A stretch of 17,362 bases of DNA from Oscillospiraceae bacterium (GTDB lineage Bacteria > Bacillota > Clostridia > Oscillospirales > Ruminococcaceae). The notes beneath the pieces are model-generated. The model made no database searches. It had not been told where the DNA came from and was given only the letters and a program-made list of their open reading frames with translations. This document shows, piece after piece, positions 1-6,481 of this stretch. The DNA is taken from positions 1 through 17,362 of the forward strand of contig JAHHUB010000013.1 in the NCBI GenBank assembly GCA_020024175.1, given 5' to 3'. Made by a program: the position numbers and the translations under genes. The stretch's first letter is position 1; every line of letters begins with the position of its first letter.

Positions 1-284
1 GCATACATTCCGATGAAAAATTAGTAAATGCTGTTTCTGATATTATGGAATTAGAAAAAGATTTGCAGAATAAAATAAGTGCATTAATAACATTGCAAAA
101 AGAAATAACTCAGCATATTGATTCTTTGGAAAACAGAAACTATATTTTAATTTTAAATAAAAGATATATTGATTTTAAAAACTGGGAACAAATTGCCAGT
201 GAAATGCATTATTCTGTATCATATATATTAAGGTTACATAAATATGCACTTATTGCTTTTGAAAAAACACATAAAATGATGTAA
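1..284 (+). CDS. DUF1492 / sigma-region-4-like late regulator, 5' end outside window
   Basis: Partial gene: the frame is open from base 3 to the TAA at 282-284 (93 visible residues), and the ATG at 45 is internal. The reading frame upstream of it (HSDEKLVNAVSDIMELEKDL) fits the usual DUF1492 sequence, so the true start lies to the left of the window. The visible part is a charged, probably coiled-coil N-terminal half (to about residue 50) followed by a sigma-70 region-4-like helix-turn-helix (FKNWEQIASEMHYSVSYILRLH). Family members sit just upstream of the small terminase in many Firmicutes prophages, the place of xpf in PBSX, and are thought to switch on late transcription. Family and position are seen; the late-activator role is inferred from that position. 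Confidence 0.75.
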   Translation, partial: IHSDEKLVNAVSDIMELEKDLQNKISALITLQKEITQHIDSLENRNYILILNKRYIDFKNWEQIASEMHYSVSYILRLHKYALIAFEKTHKMM

Positions 285-407
285 TCATTTTATTCTAATT
301 AATTATACTTACAAACATAATAGTAAATAATATTGAATAATAATTATAAATGTTATAAAATGCTAATATGTAAAATACAATCAAATCTATCATAAACAGT
401 ATTGTTT

Positions 408-445
408 AAGAACTATGAGGAAATAATCTCGTGGTTCTTTTTTTA
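408..445 (+). terminator. Rho-independent terminator upstream of terS
   Basis: A 12-bp stem (408-419 with 428-439, two G-U pairs, otherwise perfect) with an 8-nt loop is followed by an uninterrupted T run at 438-444. It lies 25 bases before the terS start and after the regulator gene. It probably ends transcription from the early/regulatory region. Any late promoter upstream of it would have to read through it. The stretch 285-407 is AT-rich and shows no gene; a weak TTGAAT (333-338) and TATAAA (354-359) pair is spaced only 15 bp and is not convincing. Confidence 0.8.
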
Positions 446-470
446 TTATATAAAAAGGAGATATGCTGCC

Positions 471-884
471 ATGACTGACAAACAAAAGAAATTTTGTGAT
501 GAATATCTAATAGACTGCAATGCCACTCAGGCAGCTATCAGAGCAGGATATTCACCAAAAACAGCTTATTCAATCGGAAATGAAAACTTGAACAAACATG
601 AGATTAAATCATATATTGATGACCAACTTCAACGATTACACAATGAAAAAGTAGCTGATGCACAGGAAGTTTTGGAATACCTAACTTCTGTAATGCGAGG
701 AGAACAAAAGGAACAGATATTAAAGTTATCCGGTGACGGTAAACAAAATGTAATTACTATTGATGTATCTGCAAAGGACCGTTTGAAAGCAGCAGGACTT
801 CTTGGGAAACGGCATGGTTTATTTAAAGACAATATATCTCTTGAAATCGAACCTGTTGATATTGTGAATGATTTAAGGGAATAA
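471..884 (+). CDS. terS: Terminase small subunit
   Basis: 137 residues. It binds the phage packaging site and recruits the large terminase. The N-terminal half has the typical signature of the terminase_2 family (TDKQKKFCDEYLIDCNATQAA then IRAGYS), forming the DNA-binding helix-turn-helix at about residues 4-50; the C-terminal part (about 55-137) is the oligomerisation and large-subunit-binding region. The ATG at 471 is chosen because AAGGAG at 455-460 lies 10 nt upstream and homologous proteins begin here. The frame is open further upstream to a TTG at 402, but that extension lies inside the terminator hairpin and encodes an atypical aromatic-rich stretch. The stop is 4 nt before terL. Confidence 0.93.
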   Translation: MTDKQKKFCDEYLIDCNATQAAIRAGYSPKTAYSIGNENLNKHEIKSYIDDQLQRLHNEKVADAQEVLEYLTSVMRGEQKEQILKLSGDGKQNVITIDVSAKDRLKAAGLLGKRHGLFKDNISLEIEPVDIVNDLRE

Positions 885-888
885 CTCT

Positions 889-2118
889 ATGCAAATATCT
901 CTTCAGGAAACTGTGGGAAAAAACTATGCCGACTTTTGGAAAACAAAAAAAAGATACCGTGTAGTTAAAGGTTCCCGTGGTTCCAAAAAATCAAAAACAG
1001 CAGCACTCAATATAATTTGCAGACTTTATCAATACCCAGAAAGTAACGGAATATGTGTAAGAAGATATTCAAATACACTGCGTGATTCTGTTTTTTCCGA
1101 TTTAAAATGGGCTATACATAAATTAAACCTTGACGCATATTTTGATTGCACTGTCTCCCCTATGCAAATTACAAGAATTTCAACAGGACAAAAAATACTT
1201 TTCAGAGGTCTTGATGACGGTATGAAAATAACATCTATATCAGTTGATAAAGGTTATTTGTGTTGGGTTTGGTTAGAGGAAGCTTTTGAAATAACAAATG
1301 AAGAGGACTTTAACAAACTTGATATGTCAATCCGTGGTGAAGTTCCCAAAGGTTATTTTAAACAAATTACTCTTACATTTAATCCCTGGTCGGAAAATTC
1401 ATGGCTGAAAGCCCGTTTCTTTGATAAACCTGATAATGATGTTTTTGTCAAAACAACTACCTGGGAGTGCAATGAATGGCTTGATAACGCTGATAAAAAT
1501 ATTTTTCTTAAAATGAAAAAAGAAAATCCCAGAAGATACCGTATTGAAGGTGAAGGAAACTGGGGAATTTCTGAAGGCCTTATTTATGAAAGGTTTAAAA
1601 TTATGGATTTTGACATAAATGAAATTAAAAAAATACCTAATATAAAGGCTGCCTTTGGACTTGACTTTGGATTTACTGACCCTAATGCTCTTGTTTGTTC
1701 ATTGGTAGATAATGCAAACAGTAAAATTTATATATTTGATGAATGGTATAAAACAGGAGTTACAAACAGAGACATAGCACAGGTTATCAAGGATAAAGGC
1801 TACAGCAGCCAAAGAATTATCTGCGACAGTGCCGAACCTAAATCAATAAAGGAACTGCGTGATTGTGGTATTAAGGCAGAACCTGCAAGTAAAGGCCATG
1901 ACAGTGTAAATTATGGCATACAGCTTATACAAAACTATGAAATTATTATAAACCCGCTATGCAAAGAATTTCAGAAGGAAATATCAAATTACTGTTGGGC
2001 TAAAGATAAAAGCGGAAAACCGACAGATAAACCCGACCATGAGTTCTCTCATGGTATGGATAGTTTAAGGTATGCAGTTGTTAAGGTTATACATCCTGAT
2101 ACCTTTAGCTTTGACTAG
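889..2118 (+). CDS. terL: Terminase large subunit, PBSX family
   Basis: 409 residues, full length for the family. It is the ATPase motor and nuclease that cuts concatemeric DNA and drives it through the portal. ATPase motifs: Walker A-like KGSRGSKKSKT at residues 27-37, Walker B with catalytic acid in WLEEA (128-132), and coupling motif TFNP (163-166). The RNase H-like nuclease domain carries the expected acids: D259 in GLDFG, D313 in CDSAEP, and D391 in HGMDSLRYA. The start is the ATG at 889 with AAGGGA at 875-880 inside the end of terS. No lesion is seen. The set of motifs matches the PBSX XtmB-type terminase. Confidence 0.96.
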   Translation: MQISLQETVGKNYADFWKTKKRYRVVKGSRGSKKSKTAALNIICRLYQYPESNGICVRRYSNTLRDSVFSDLKWAIHKLNLDAYFDCTVSPMQITRISTGQKILFRGLDDGMKITSISVDKGYLCWVWLEEAFEITNEEDFNKLDMSIRGEVPKGYFKQITLTFNPWSENSWLKARFFDKPDNDVFVKTTTWECNEWLDNADKNIFLKMKKENPRRYRIEGEGNWGISEGLIYERFKIMDFDINEIKKIPNIKAAFGLDFGFTDPNALVCSLVDNANSKIYIFDEWYKTGVTNRDIAQVIKDKGYSSQRIICDSAEPKSIKELRDCGIKAEPASKGHDSVNYGIQLIQNYEIIINPLCKEFQKEISNYCWAKDKSGKPTDKPDHEFSHGMDSLRYAVVKVIHPDTFSFD

Positions 2119-2139
2119 TGAAATGAAGGGGGCGAAACC

Positions 2140-3603
2140 TTGTTTAACTTTTGGAACAGCGAAAAAATGTTTAATATAAAAAATAATCAAATAACAGACA
2201 TTGAATTTCTTGAAAAGGAAATACAGAACTGGAAAAACAGTCGAGAAAGACAAATGCAAATTAAGGGATATAAATACTACCTTGGAGAGCATGACATCAT
2301 AAACCGCAAACGTTCCGCCATAGGCGAAAATGGAGAACTTGAAGAAATTACAAACATACCAAATAACAAAATTATAGATAACCAATACACAAAGCTTGTT
2401 AATCAGAAAGCTAACTACTTATTTGGTAAACCTATCACTATTGAAGATGACAATAAAACTTATGTAAACCTTTTAAATAAATATTTTAACAAGCGATTTA
2501 TGCGAACTATGAAGAACTTAGCCAAGGCAGCCATTAACAATGGTATTGCTTGGCTCTTTCCTTTTTACAGCAGCAACGGATTATCATTTAGAATTTTTCC
2601 GGGCTATGAGATACTTCCATTCTGGTTTGACAATGAACACACCCAGCTGGAGTTTGCAATAAGATTATATTTGACAAGCGGATATGAGGGCAATAAATCA
2701 GTTGAAATGGAAAATGTCGAAATATATACCACAAAAGGCATATACAAATATATTTTAAAAGACGGCAAACTGATTCCGGACTACGATAGCAACGGGGAAA
2801 ACCAATATTTTTATGTAACTGTATCAGATGACAAAAATGCTTACACACTAAACTGGCAACATATTCCCCTTATAGCTTTTAAGGCAAACGAATCGGAAAT
2901 TCCTTTGATAAAAAGAATTAAATCTCTTCAGGATGGGCTAAACGAACTGCTCTCTGACTTCCAGAACAATATGCAGGAGGACTGCCGAAACACCATACTG
3001 GTTTTAAAAAACTATGATGGAACAAATTTAGGCGAATTCAGAAAAAACCTTGCAACCTATGGAGCTGTTAAAGTTCGTTATGACGGTGAAACCAAAGGTG
3101 GTGTGGAAACACTTGAAATTTCAGTCAATTCTGAAAACTATAAAGCAATCATAGATATTTTCAAAAAAGCTATTATTGAAAACGGTATGGGTTATGATGC
3201 TAAAAATGACAAGTTGGGAACTGCTCCCAACGAAATGAATATACAGTCCATGTATTCCGATATTGATTTGGATGCCAATGATATGGAAACCGAATTTCAG
3301 GCTGCATTTGAAGAATTATTGTGGTTTATTAATGTTTATTTTGCCAATTCCGGCAAGGGTGATTTCTTTGACGAAACTATCACAGTTATTTTTAATCGGG
3401 ATATGATGATGAACGAAGGAGAAATTATCAATAATTGCAGAAATTCCGTTGGTATTCTTTCCGATGAAACTATAATTGGACAACATCCCTGGGTTGATGA
3501 TCCTCAGCTTGAAATGAACCGTTTAAAAAAGCAAAAGAAAACCGAACAGGAATATAATCCTTTTAATGATACCTCTCCCCTGTCAAATAACGGTGATGAA
3601 TAA
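2140..3603 (+). CDS. Portal protein, SPP1 gp6 family
   Basis: 487 residues, a usual size for SPP1 gp6-like portals. It forms the dodecameric ring at the head vertex through which DNA passes, and docks terminase and connectors. Family hallmarks are the N-terminal stretch with KYYLGEHDI followed by IIDNQYTKLVNQKANYLFGK (about residues 45-98), and the DFQNNMQED helix near residue 280. The C-terminus is acidic and polar, as usual. The start is probably the TTG at 2140, which has a strong GAAGGGGG at 2125-2132 with 7-nt spacing; an ATG at 2167 lacks such a site. The stop overlaps the next start (TAATG), so the two are translationally coupled. Confidence 0.92.
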   Translation: MFNFWNSEKMFNIKNNQITDIEFLEKEIQNWKNSRERQMQIKGYKYYLGEHDIINRKRSAIGENGELEEITNIPNNKIIDNQYTKLVNQKANYLFGKPITIEDDNKTYVNLLNKYFNKRFMRTMKNLAKAAINNGIAWLFPFYSSNGLSFRIFPGYEILPFWFDNEHTQLEFAIRLYLTSGYEGNKSVEMENVEIYTTKGIYKYILKDGKLIPDYDSNGENQYFYVTVSDDKNAYTLNWQHIPLIAFKANESEIPLIKRIKSLQDGLNELLSDFQNNMQEDCRNTILVLKNYDGTNLGEFRKNLATYGAVKVRYDGETKGGVETLEISVNSENYKAIIDIFKKAIIENGMGYDAKNDKLGTAPNEMNIQSMYSDIDLDANDMETEFQAAFEELLWFINVYFANSGKGDFFDETITVIFNRDMMMNEGEIINNCRNSVGILSDETIIGQHPWVDDPQLEMNRLKKQKKTEQEYNPFNDTSPLSNNGDE

Positions 3604-4499
3604 TGAAAAACAGCAAATATTGGGAAGAAAGATTTTTACAACTTGAGAAAGCTCAAAACAAAATTTCGACGGAAACATTAAAGCAAGTCATAAAATGCTA
3701 TGATAAAACTCTGCTGGACATAGAATACAAAATAACATATTGGTATGAGCGTATAGTCCATAACAACGATATATCTTTCGCAAATGCAAGGCAGTTCCTT
3801 TCAAAAAGCGATTTGCAGGAATTTAAGTGGGAACTTGAAGATTACATAAGATACGGCAAAGAAAATTCCCTAAATCAAAAATGGATTAAAGAACTGGAAA
3901 ACGCTTCAGCAAAATGGCATATAACAAAACTGGAAAGTCTTAAAATACAGCTTCAAAACAGCTTGGAAACATTACAAGCCAATCAGTTGAAAATTGTAAC
4001 AGAGGCTGTAAAAGAAGTTTATAGGAGCAATTACTATCATGCAGCATACGAAATTCAGAAGGGCTTTGAAATAGGATGGGACATTGCCTGTGTTGATAAC
4101 ACAATGCTTAATAAGATTATTTCAAAACCATGGGCTCCTGATGGCAGAAACTTTTCAAGCAGAATTTGGGAAAATAAAAATAAGCTTGTAAACGAACTTC
4201 ACAAAACCTTAACTCAGTCAATTATGCTGGGTGAGGACCCTCAGAAAGTCATAAACCATATAGCTAAGACCTTCGGCGTTTCTAAACGCAACGCAGGAGC
4301 ACTTGTTATGACAGAAGAATCTTTTTTTGCAAGTGAAGCAAGGAATAATTGCTTTAACGATTTGGAAGTCGAGCAATATCAAATTGTTGCCACTTTGGAT
4401 ATAAAGACCTCTGAAATCTGTCGGGAAACGGACGGTAAGGTATTTTACCAAAAAGACTATAAATCAGGTGAAACAGCCCCTCCCTTTCATGTTAAATGA
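3603..4499 (+). CDS. MuF-type minor head protein (SPP1 gp7-like), cut short by in-frame UGA
   Basis: 298 residues up to a TGA at 4497-4499. The protein belongs to the Mu F / SPP1 gp7 minor head family, which binds the portal inside the procapsid and is ejected or retained with the DNA. The N-terminal half is helical; the MuF domain covers about residues 165-298, with the usual MTEESFFASEARN helix and ...ICRETDGKVF...PPFH. Family members continue PPFHxNCRST; here the sequence reads FHVK, stop, then RSTTAPYFED in the same frame, so the UGA sits exactly at the near-invariant Cys codon. The frame then stays open to 5147, so the ancestral protein was about 514 residues. The gene is either a nonsense mutant or a rare readthrough case. 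Its start overlaps the portal stop by one base. Confidence 0.88.
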   Translation: MKNSKYWEERFLQLEKAQNKISTETLKQVIKCYDKTLLDIEYKITYWYERIVHNNDISFANARQFLSKSDLQEFKWELEDYIRYGKENSLNQKWIKELENASAKWHITKLESLKIQLQNSLETLQANQLKIVTEAVKEVYRSNYYHAAYEIQKGFEIGWDIACVDNTMLNKIISKPWAPDGRNFSSRIWENKNKLVNELHKTLTQSIMLGEDPQKVINHIAKTFGVSKRNAGALVMTEESFFASEARNNCFNDLEVEQYQIVATLDIKTSEICRETDGKVFYQKDYKSGETAPPFHVK

Positions 4500-4529
4500 C
4501 GCAGTACCACTGCTCCTTATTTTGAGGAC

Positions 4530-5147
4530 ATGAAAGGTCTCGGTGAAAGAACAGCCAAAAATTCAAAAGGCGAAAATTATCGTGTACCTGCTGACATGAC
4601 ATATAAACAATGGTATGAAAAATATGTTAAATCAAACCCCGAAGAACTGCTGGCAGAAAAAATGCACTGTAACCGCTCAGCTGACAAGAAACAGTTTGAA
4701 AATTACAGGGCTGTACTGGGCAAAGATATTCCTGAAACTCTTGAAGATTTTCAGAAAATGAAGTATAATGACAATGAGTGGTGGAACTTTAAAAAAGGTA
4801 ATTACTATATTCGTTCAAAGCTTCAATCGGGAGATTTCGGGAAAATAATAAATCCCGAAAAGCAGGCTCCCCACAACGAAAAAACCAGAGTAGAAGGCAA
4901 AAGTTACCTATACGGCGGAAACGAACTGGCACAGGAACTTTTTGATAAGTATGCAGGTACCGGTGAAGTATCTAAAGGTCCCAAAGGATATGAGGGCATT
5001 AATAAGGAAATTTGCATAGCTGACAGAATTATCGGTATAGATTATAATACCAAAAAAGAAACCAATATGTTCAAAATCCACCATTCCAAAAACAGAACTC
5101 ATATTGTTCCATTTATACCTAACGAAGAAAGGATGAATAATATATGA
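4530..5147 (+). pseudogene. C-terminal part of minor head protein with polymorphic toxin type 50 (Ntox50-like) domain
   Basis: The frame is open directly after the UGA (4500-5147) and the first ATG is at 4530; the 205-residue tail belongs to the minor head gene before it. Residues 1-35 (GERTAKNSKGENYRVPADMT) are the usual post-CRST tail of these head proteins. Residues about 105-195 resemble the polymorphic toxin type 50 domain, a predicted RNase: INPEKQ..H, a central LAQELFDKYAGTGEV, and a C-terminal IHHSKNRTHIVPF with H184 and H191. Fusion of toxin domains to MuF head proteins is known from temperate Firmicutes phages. The ATG has only GAGG 2 nt upstream, too close for good initiation, so the domain may not be made, or only by UGA readthrough. 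The toxin identity comes from motif resemblance and is good but not proven. Confidence 0.75.
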
Positions 5148-5356
5148 TAACCGAAAAAGAACTGGATAAATATTGGGGCAAAAGAGTAAAAATTATATGT
5201 GACGACGGCTGGAATGTTACGGGAAAGCCGTATGGATTTACAGATAAACTCAATGACCCTGCAGAAAAAGATGTTTTGACATTTCGCAGTGATCGTAACG
5301 GATTATACGAAATTTATCTTGAAAATATAAAGGAAGTTATTATTCTCAACGATTAG
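5144..5356 (+). CDS. Small beta-rich (Sm/SH3-like) protein, candidate immunity partner of the toxin domain
   Basis: 70 residues. The ATG overlaps the stop of the toxin-bearing frame by 4 nt (ATGA), with AAAGGA at 5128-5133, so the two are translationally coupled. The pattern of alternating hydrophobic strands with Gly turns (KRVKIICDDGWNVTGKPYGF, then YEIYLENIKEVIIL) suggests a small Sm- or SH3-like barrel; no membrane segment or signal is seen. Immunity genes of polymorphic toxins usually lie directly downstream of the toxin and are small, so immunity is the best hypothesis from position and size. Small proteins of this type could instead have a structural or head-assembly role. I do not recognise a named family. 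Confidence 0.7.
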   Translation: MITEKELDKYWGKRVKIICDDGWNVTGKPYGFTDKLNDPAEKDVLTFRSDRNGLYEIYLENIKEVIILND

Positions 5357-5386
5357 ATATCTGTCTTTATAACACCAAAGCCATGA

Positions 5387-5392
5387 TATAAT
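5387..5392 (+). promoter_or_regulatory. Possible extended -10 promoter (TGATATAAT)
   Basis: A perfect TATAAT is preceded by TG one base upstream (TGATATAAT, 5384-5392), the form of an extended -10 element. The -35 region 17 bp upstream (TCTTTA) is poor. Transcription from here would start near 5399 and run almost at once into the hairpin at 5419-5460. In AT-rich DNA such a match can arise by chance. Confidence 0.25.
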
Positions 5393-5418
5393 TCCAATTT
5401 AATAAAGCTTATCCCTTA

Positions 5419-5460
5419 AAAAGAGAAAAGACAACCGAAAGGCTGCCTTTTCTCTTTTAT
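5419..5460 (+). terminator. Long hairpin terminator after the minor head/toxin operon
   Basis: An 18-position stem (5419-5436 with 5441-5458) carries only two A-C mismatches and is closed by a GAAA tetraloop on CC/GG. Its 3' arm ends in TTTT followed by ATTATATAA. The outer 12 bp are A-rich on the left and T-rich on the right, so it could act on both strands. It separates the portal-toxin block from the capsid block. The rest of 5357-5515 shows no gene. Confidence 0.75.
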
Positions 5461-5515
5461 TATATAAGCCCATATTACCCCTATCAGCAAATTGCTTTAA
5501 AAAGAGGTTTGAACA

Positions 5516-5734
5516 ATGAAAATCAAAAATGACATCAACATGATGTATGAACTGTACTCGGAACAAATGGAGCAGGCAAAATACGAAGTTGCCATATTGG
5601 ATGGAATGAACCAAAAAGAGCTTGCAAAGAAAATGGGTATATCCGAAGACGAAGTTAAACGTCAATGTCTTAAAATGTTCGGCACATCATTGGTTCAAAA
5701 AGCAAGAGAACTTATGCTTGATTCAATCAAATAG
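5516..5734 (+). CDS. Small helix-turn-helix-like phage protein, function unknown
   Basis: 72 residues, start ATG at 5516 with AGAGG at 5503-5507. After a short N-terminal helix the sequence YEVAILDGMNQKELAKKMG, then ISEDEVKRQCLKM (residues about 22-55), has the spacing of a helix-turn-helix, as in sigma region 4 or small repressors. It lies alone between a terminator and a structured intergenic segment, just before the scaffold gene, a place where a local regulator of capsid gene expression would make sense, but no direct evidence shows that. It might instead be a small structural protein. I do not recognise a named family. Confidence 0.7.
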   Translation: MKIKNDINMMYELYSEQMEQAKYEVAILDGMNQKELAKKMGISEDEVKRQCLKMFGTSLVQKARELMLDSIK

Positions 5735-5759
5735 TTTTTAATCTCTGCGTATTTTGAGT

Positions 5760-5838
5760 CCCGCCTTTTTGGTATTGCAGGCGGTAAAAAACAAGATTCA
5801 TTGGTGGTTCGTAACCCACCGAAAAAAACGGAATGAAT
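5760..5838 (+). ncRNA. Structured leader element upstream of the scaffold gene
   Basis: No gene lies in 5735-5868, but several base-paired elements are visible. First, a 6-bp GC-rich hairpin: CCGCCT (5761-5766) with AGGCGG (5779-5784), loop of 12. Second, a long composite stem: ATTCATT (5796-5802) pairs with AATGAAT (5832-5838), and stacked directly on it GGTGG (5803-5807) pairs with CCACC (5816-5820), loop TTCGTAAC. The 3' side carries an 11-nt A-rich bulge (GAAAAAAACGG, 5821-5831) which can form a CCG/CGG mini-stem with an A7 loop as an alternative. The element ends 30 nt before the scaffold start, so a cis-regulatory RNA or processing site is likely. Its function is unknown. Confidence 0.5.
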
Positions 5839-5868
5839 ACAAAATAACATATAGAAAGGAAGTACAAA

Positions 5869-6465
5869 ATGAACAAAGAAGAACTGATTAAAATAGGACT
5901 TACCGAAGAACAGGCGCAAAAGGTTATGGTTTCTCTTGACGGAAATTTTGTTACTAAAACAAGATTTAACGAAGTCAACGAAGAAAACAAGACCCTTAAA
6001 CAGTCCATTTCTGATAGGGACAAACAACTTGAAATCCTAAAAAAAGAAAACAGCGATAATGAGGGACTTAAACAGCAGATTGTGGATTTACAAAAACAAA
6101 ATGCCGAACAAAACAAAGCTCACGAAGTAGAAATGTCAAAACTCAAGCTTGATAATGCTGTTGAAACAGCACTTATTACAGCAGGTGCAAAGAATACCAA
6201 AGCAGTAAGAAGCCTTTTTGAAGACGACAAAATATCCCTTGGTGAAGACGGCTCAGTAAACGGCCTTAAGGAACAGATTTCCGCTATTCAAAAATCTGAC
6301 CCATATATGTTCACTGAAACAAAGACAAATACCAAAATCTTTAAAGGATTTAACCCGGGAGCTTCCGGAGATACAAAACCCACAACAAAGGTTGATATGT
6401 CAAAAATGAGCTTTGAGGAATTGACAGAATATATTGAAAACAACCCCGAAGCTGTAAACAACTAG
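5869..6465 (+). CDS. Capsid scaffold protein, phage minor structural GP20 family
   Basis: 198 residues. It guides procapsid assembly and leaves or is cleaved before DNA fills the head. The start motif (MNKEELIKIGLTEEQAQKV) is typical, followed by a long charged coiled coil (about residues 35-95, rich in Lys, Glu and Gln), a conserved block near ALITAGAKNTKAVRSLFE (about 103-121), and a disordered acidic C-terminus that in this family contacts the coat protein. The ATG at 5869 has GAAAGGAAG directly upstream. It lies immediately before the coat gene, the normal order. No damage is seen. Confidence 0.92.
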   Translation: MNKEELIKIGLTEEQAQKVMVSLDGNFVTKTRFNEVNEENKTLKQSISDRDKQLEILKKENSDNEGLKQQIVDLQKQNAEQNKAHEVEMSKLKLDNAVETALITAGAKNTKAVRSLFEDDKISLGEDGSVNGLKEQISAIQKSDPYMFTETKTNTKIFKGFNPGASGDTKPTTKVDMSKMSFEELTEYIENNPEAVNN

Positions 6466-6481
6466 AAAGGATGATATTATA

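Noticed and set aside
402..470. Longer terS beginning at TTG 402
   Set aside because: This segment is the terminator hairpin and its T tract; it encodes an atypical aromatic stretch, and the ATG at 471 has a proper AAGGAG site.
4497..4499. UGA as selenocysteine or as part of a changed genetic code
   Set aside because: No in-frame UGA occurs in the other genes, UGA ends several neighbours in overlap with the next start, and I see no convincing SECIS-like hairpin right after the codon. A plain nonsense mutation or low-level readthrough is simpler.
5803..5820. tRNA T-arm-like GGTGG-TTCGTAAC-CCACC
   Set aside because: The loop is 8 nt instead of 7, no D-arm, anticodon arm or acceptor stem fits around it, and the outer pairing is explained by the ATTCATT/AATGAAT stem.
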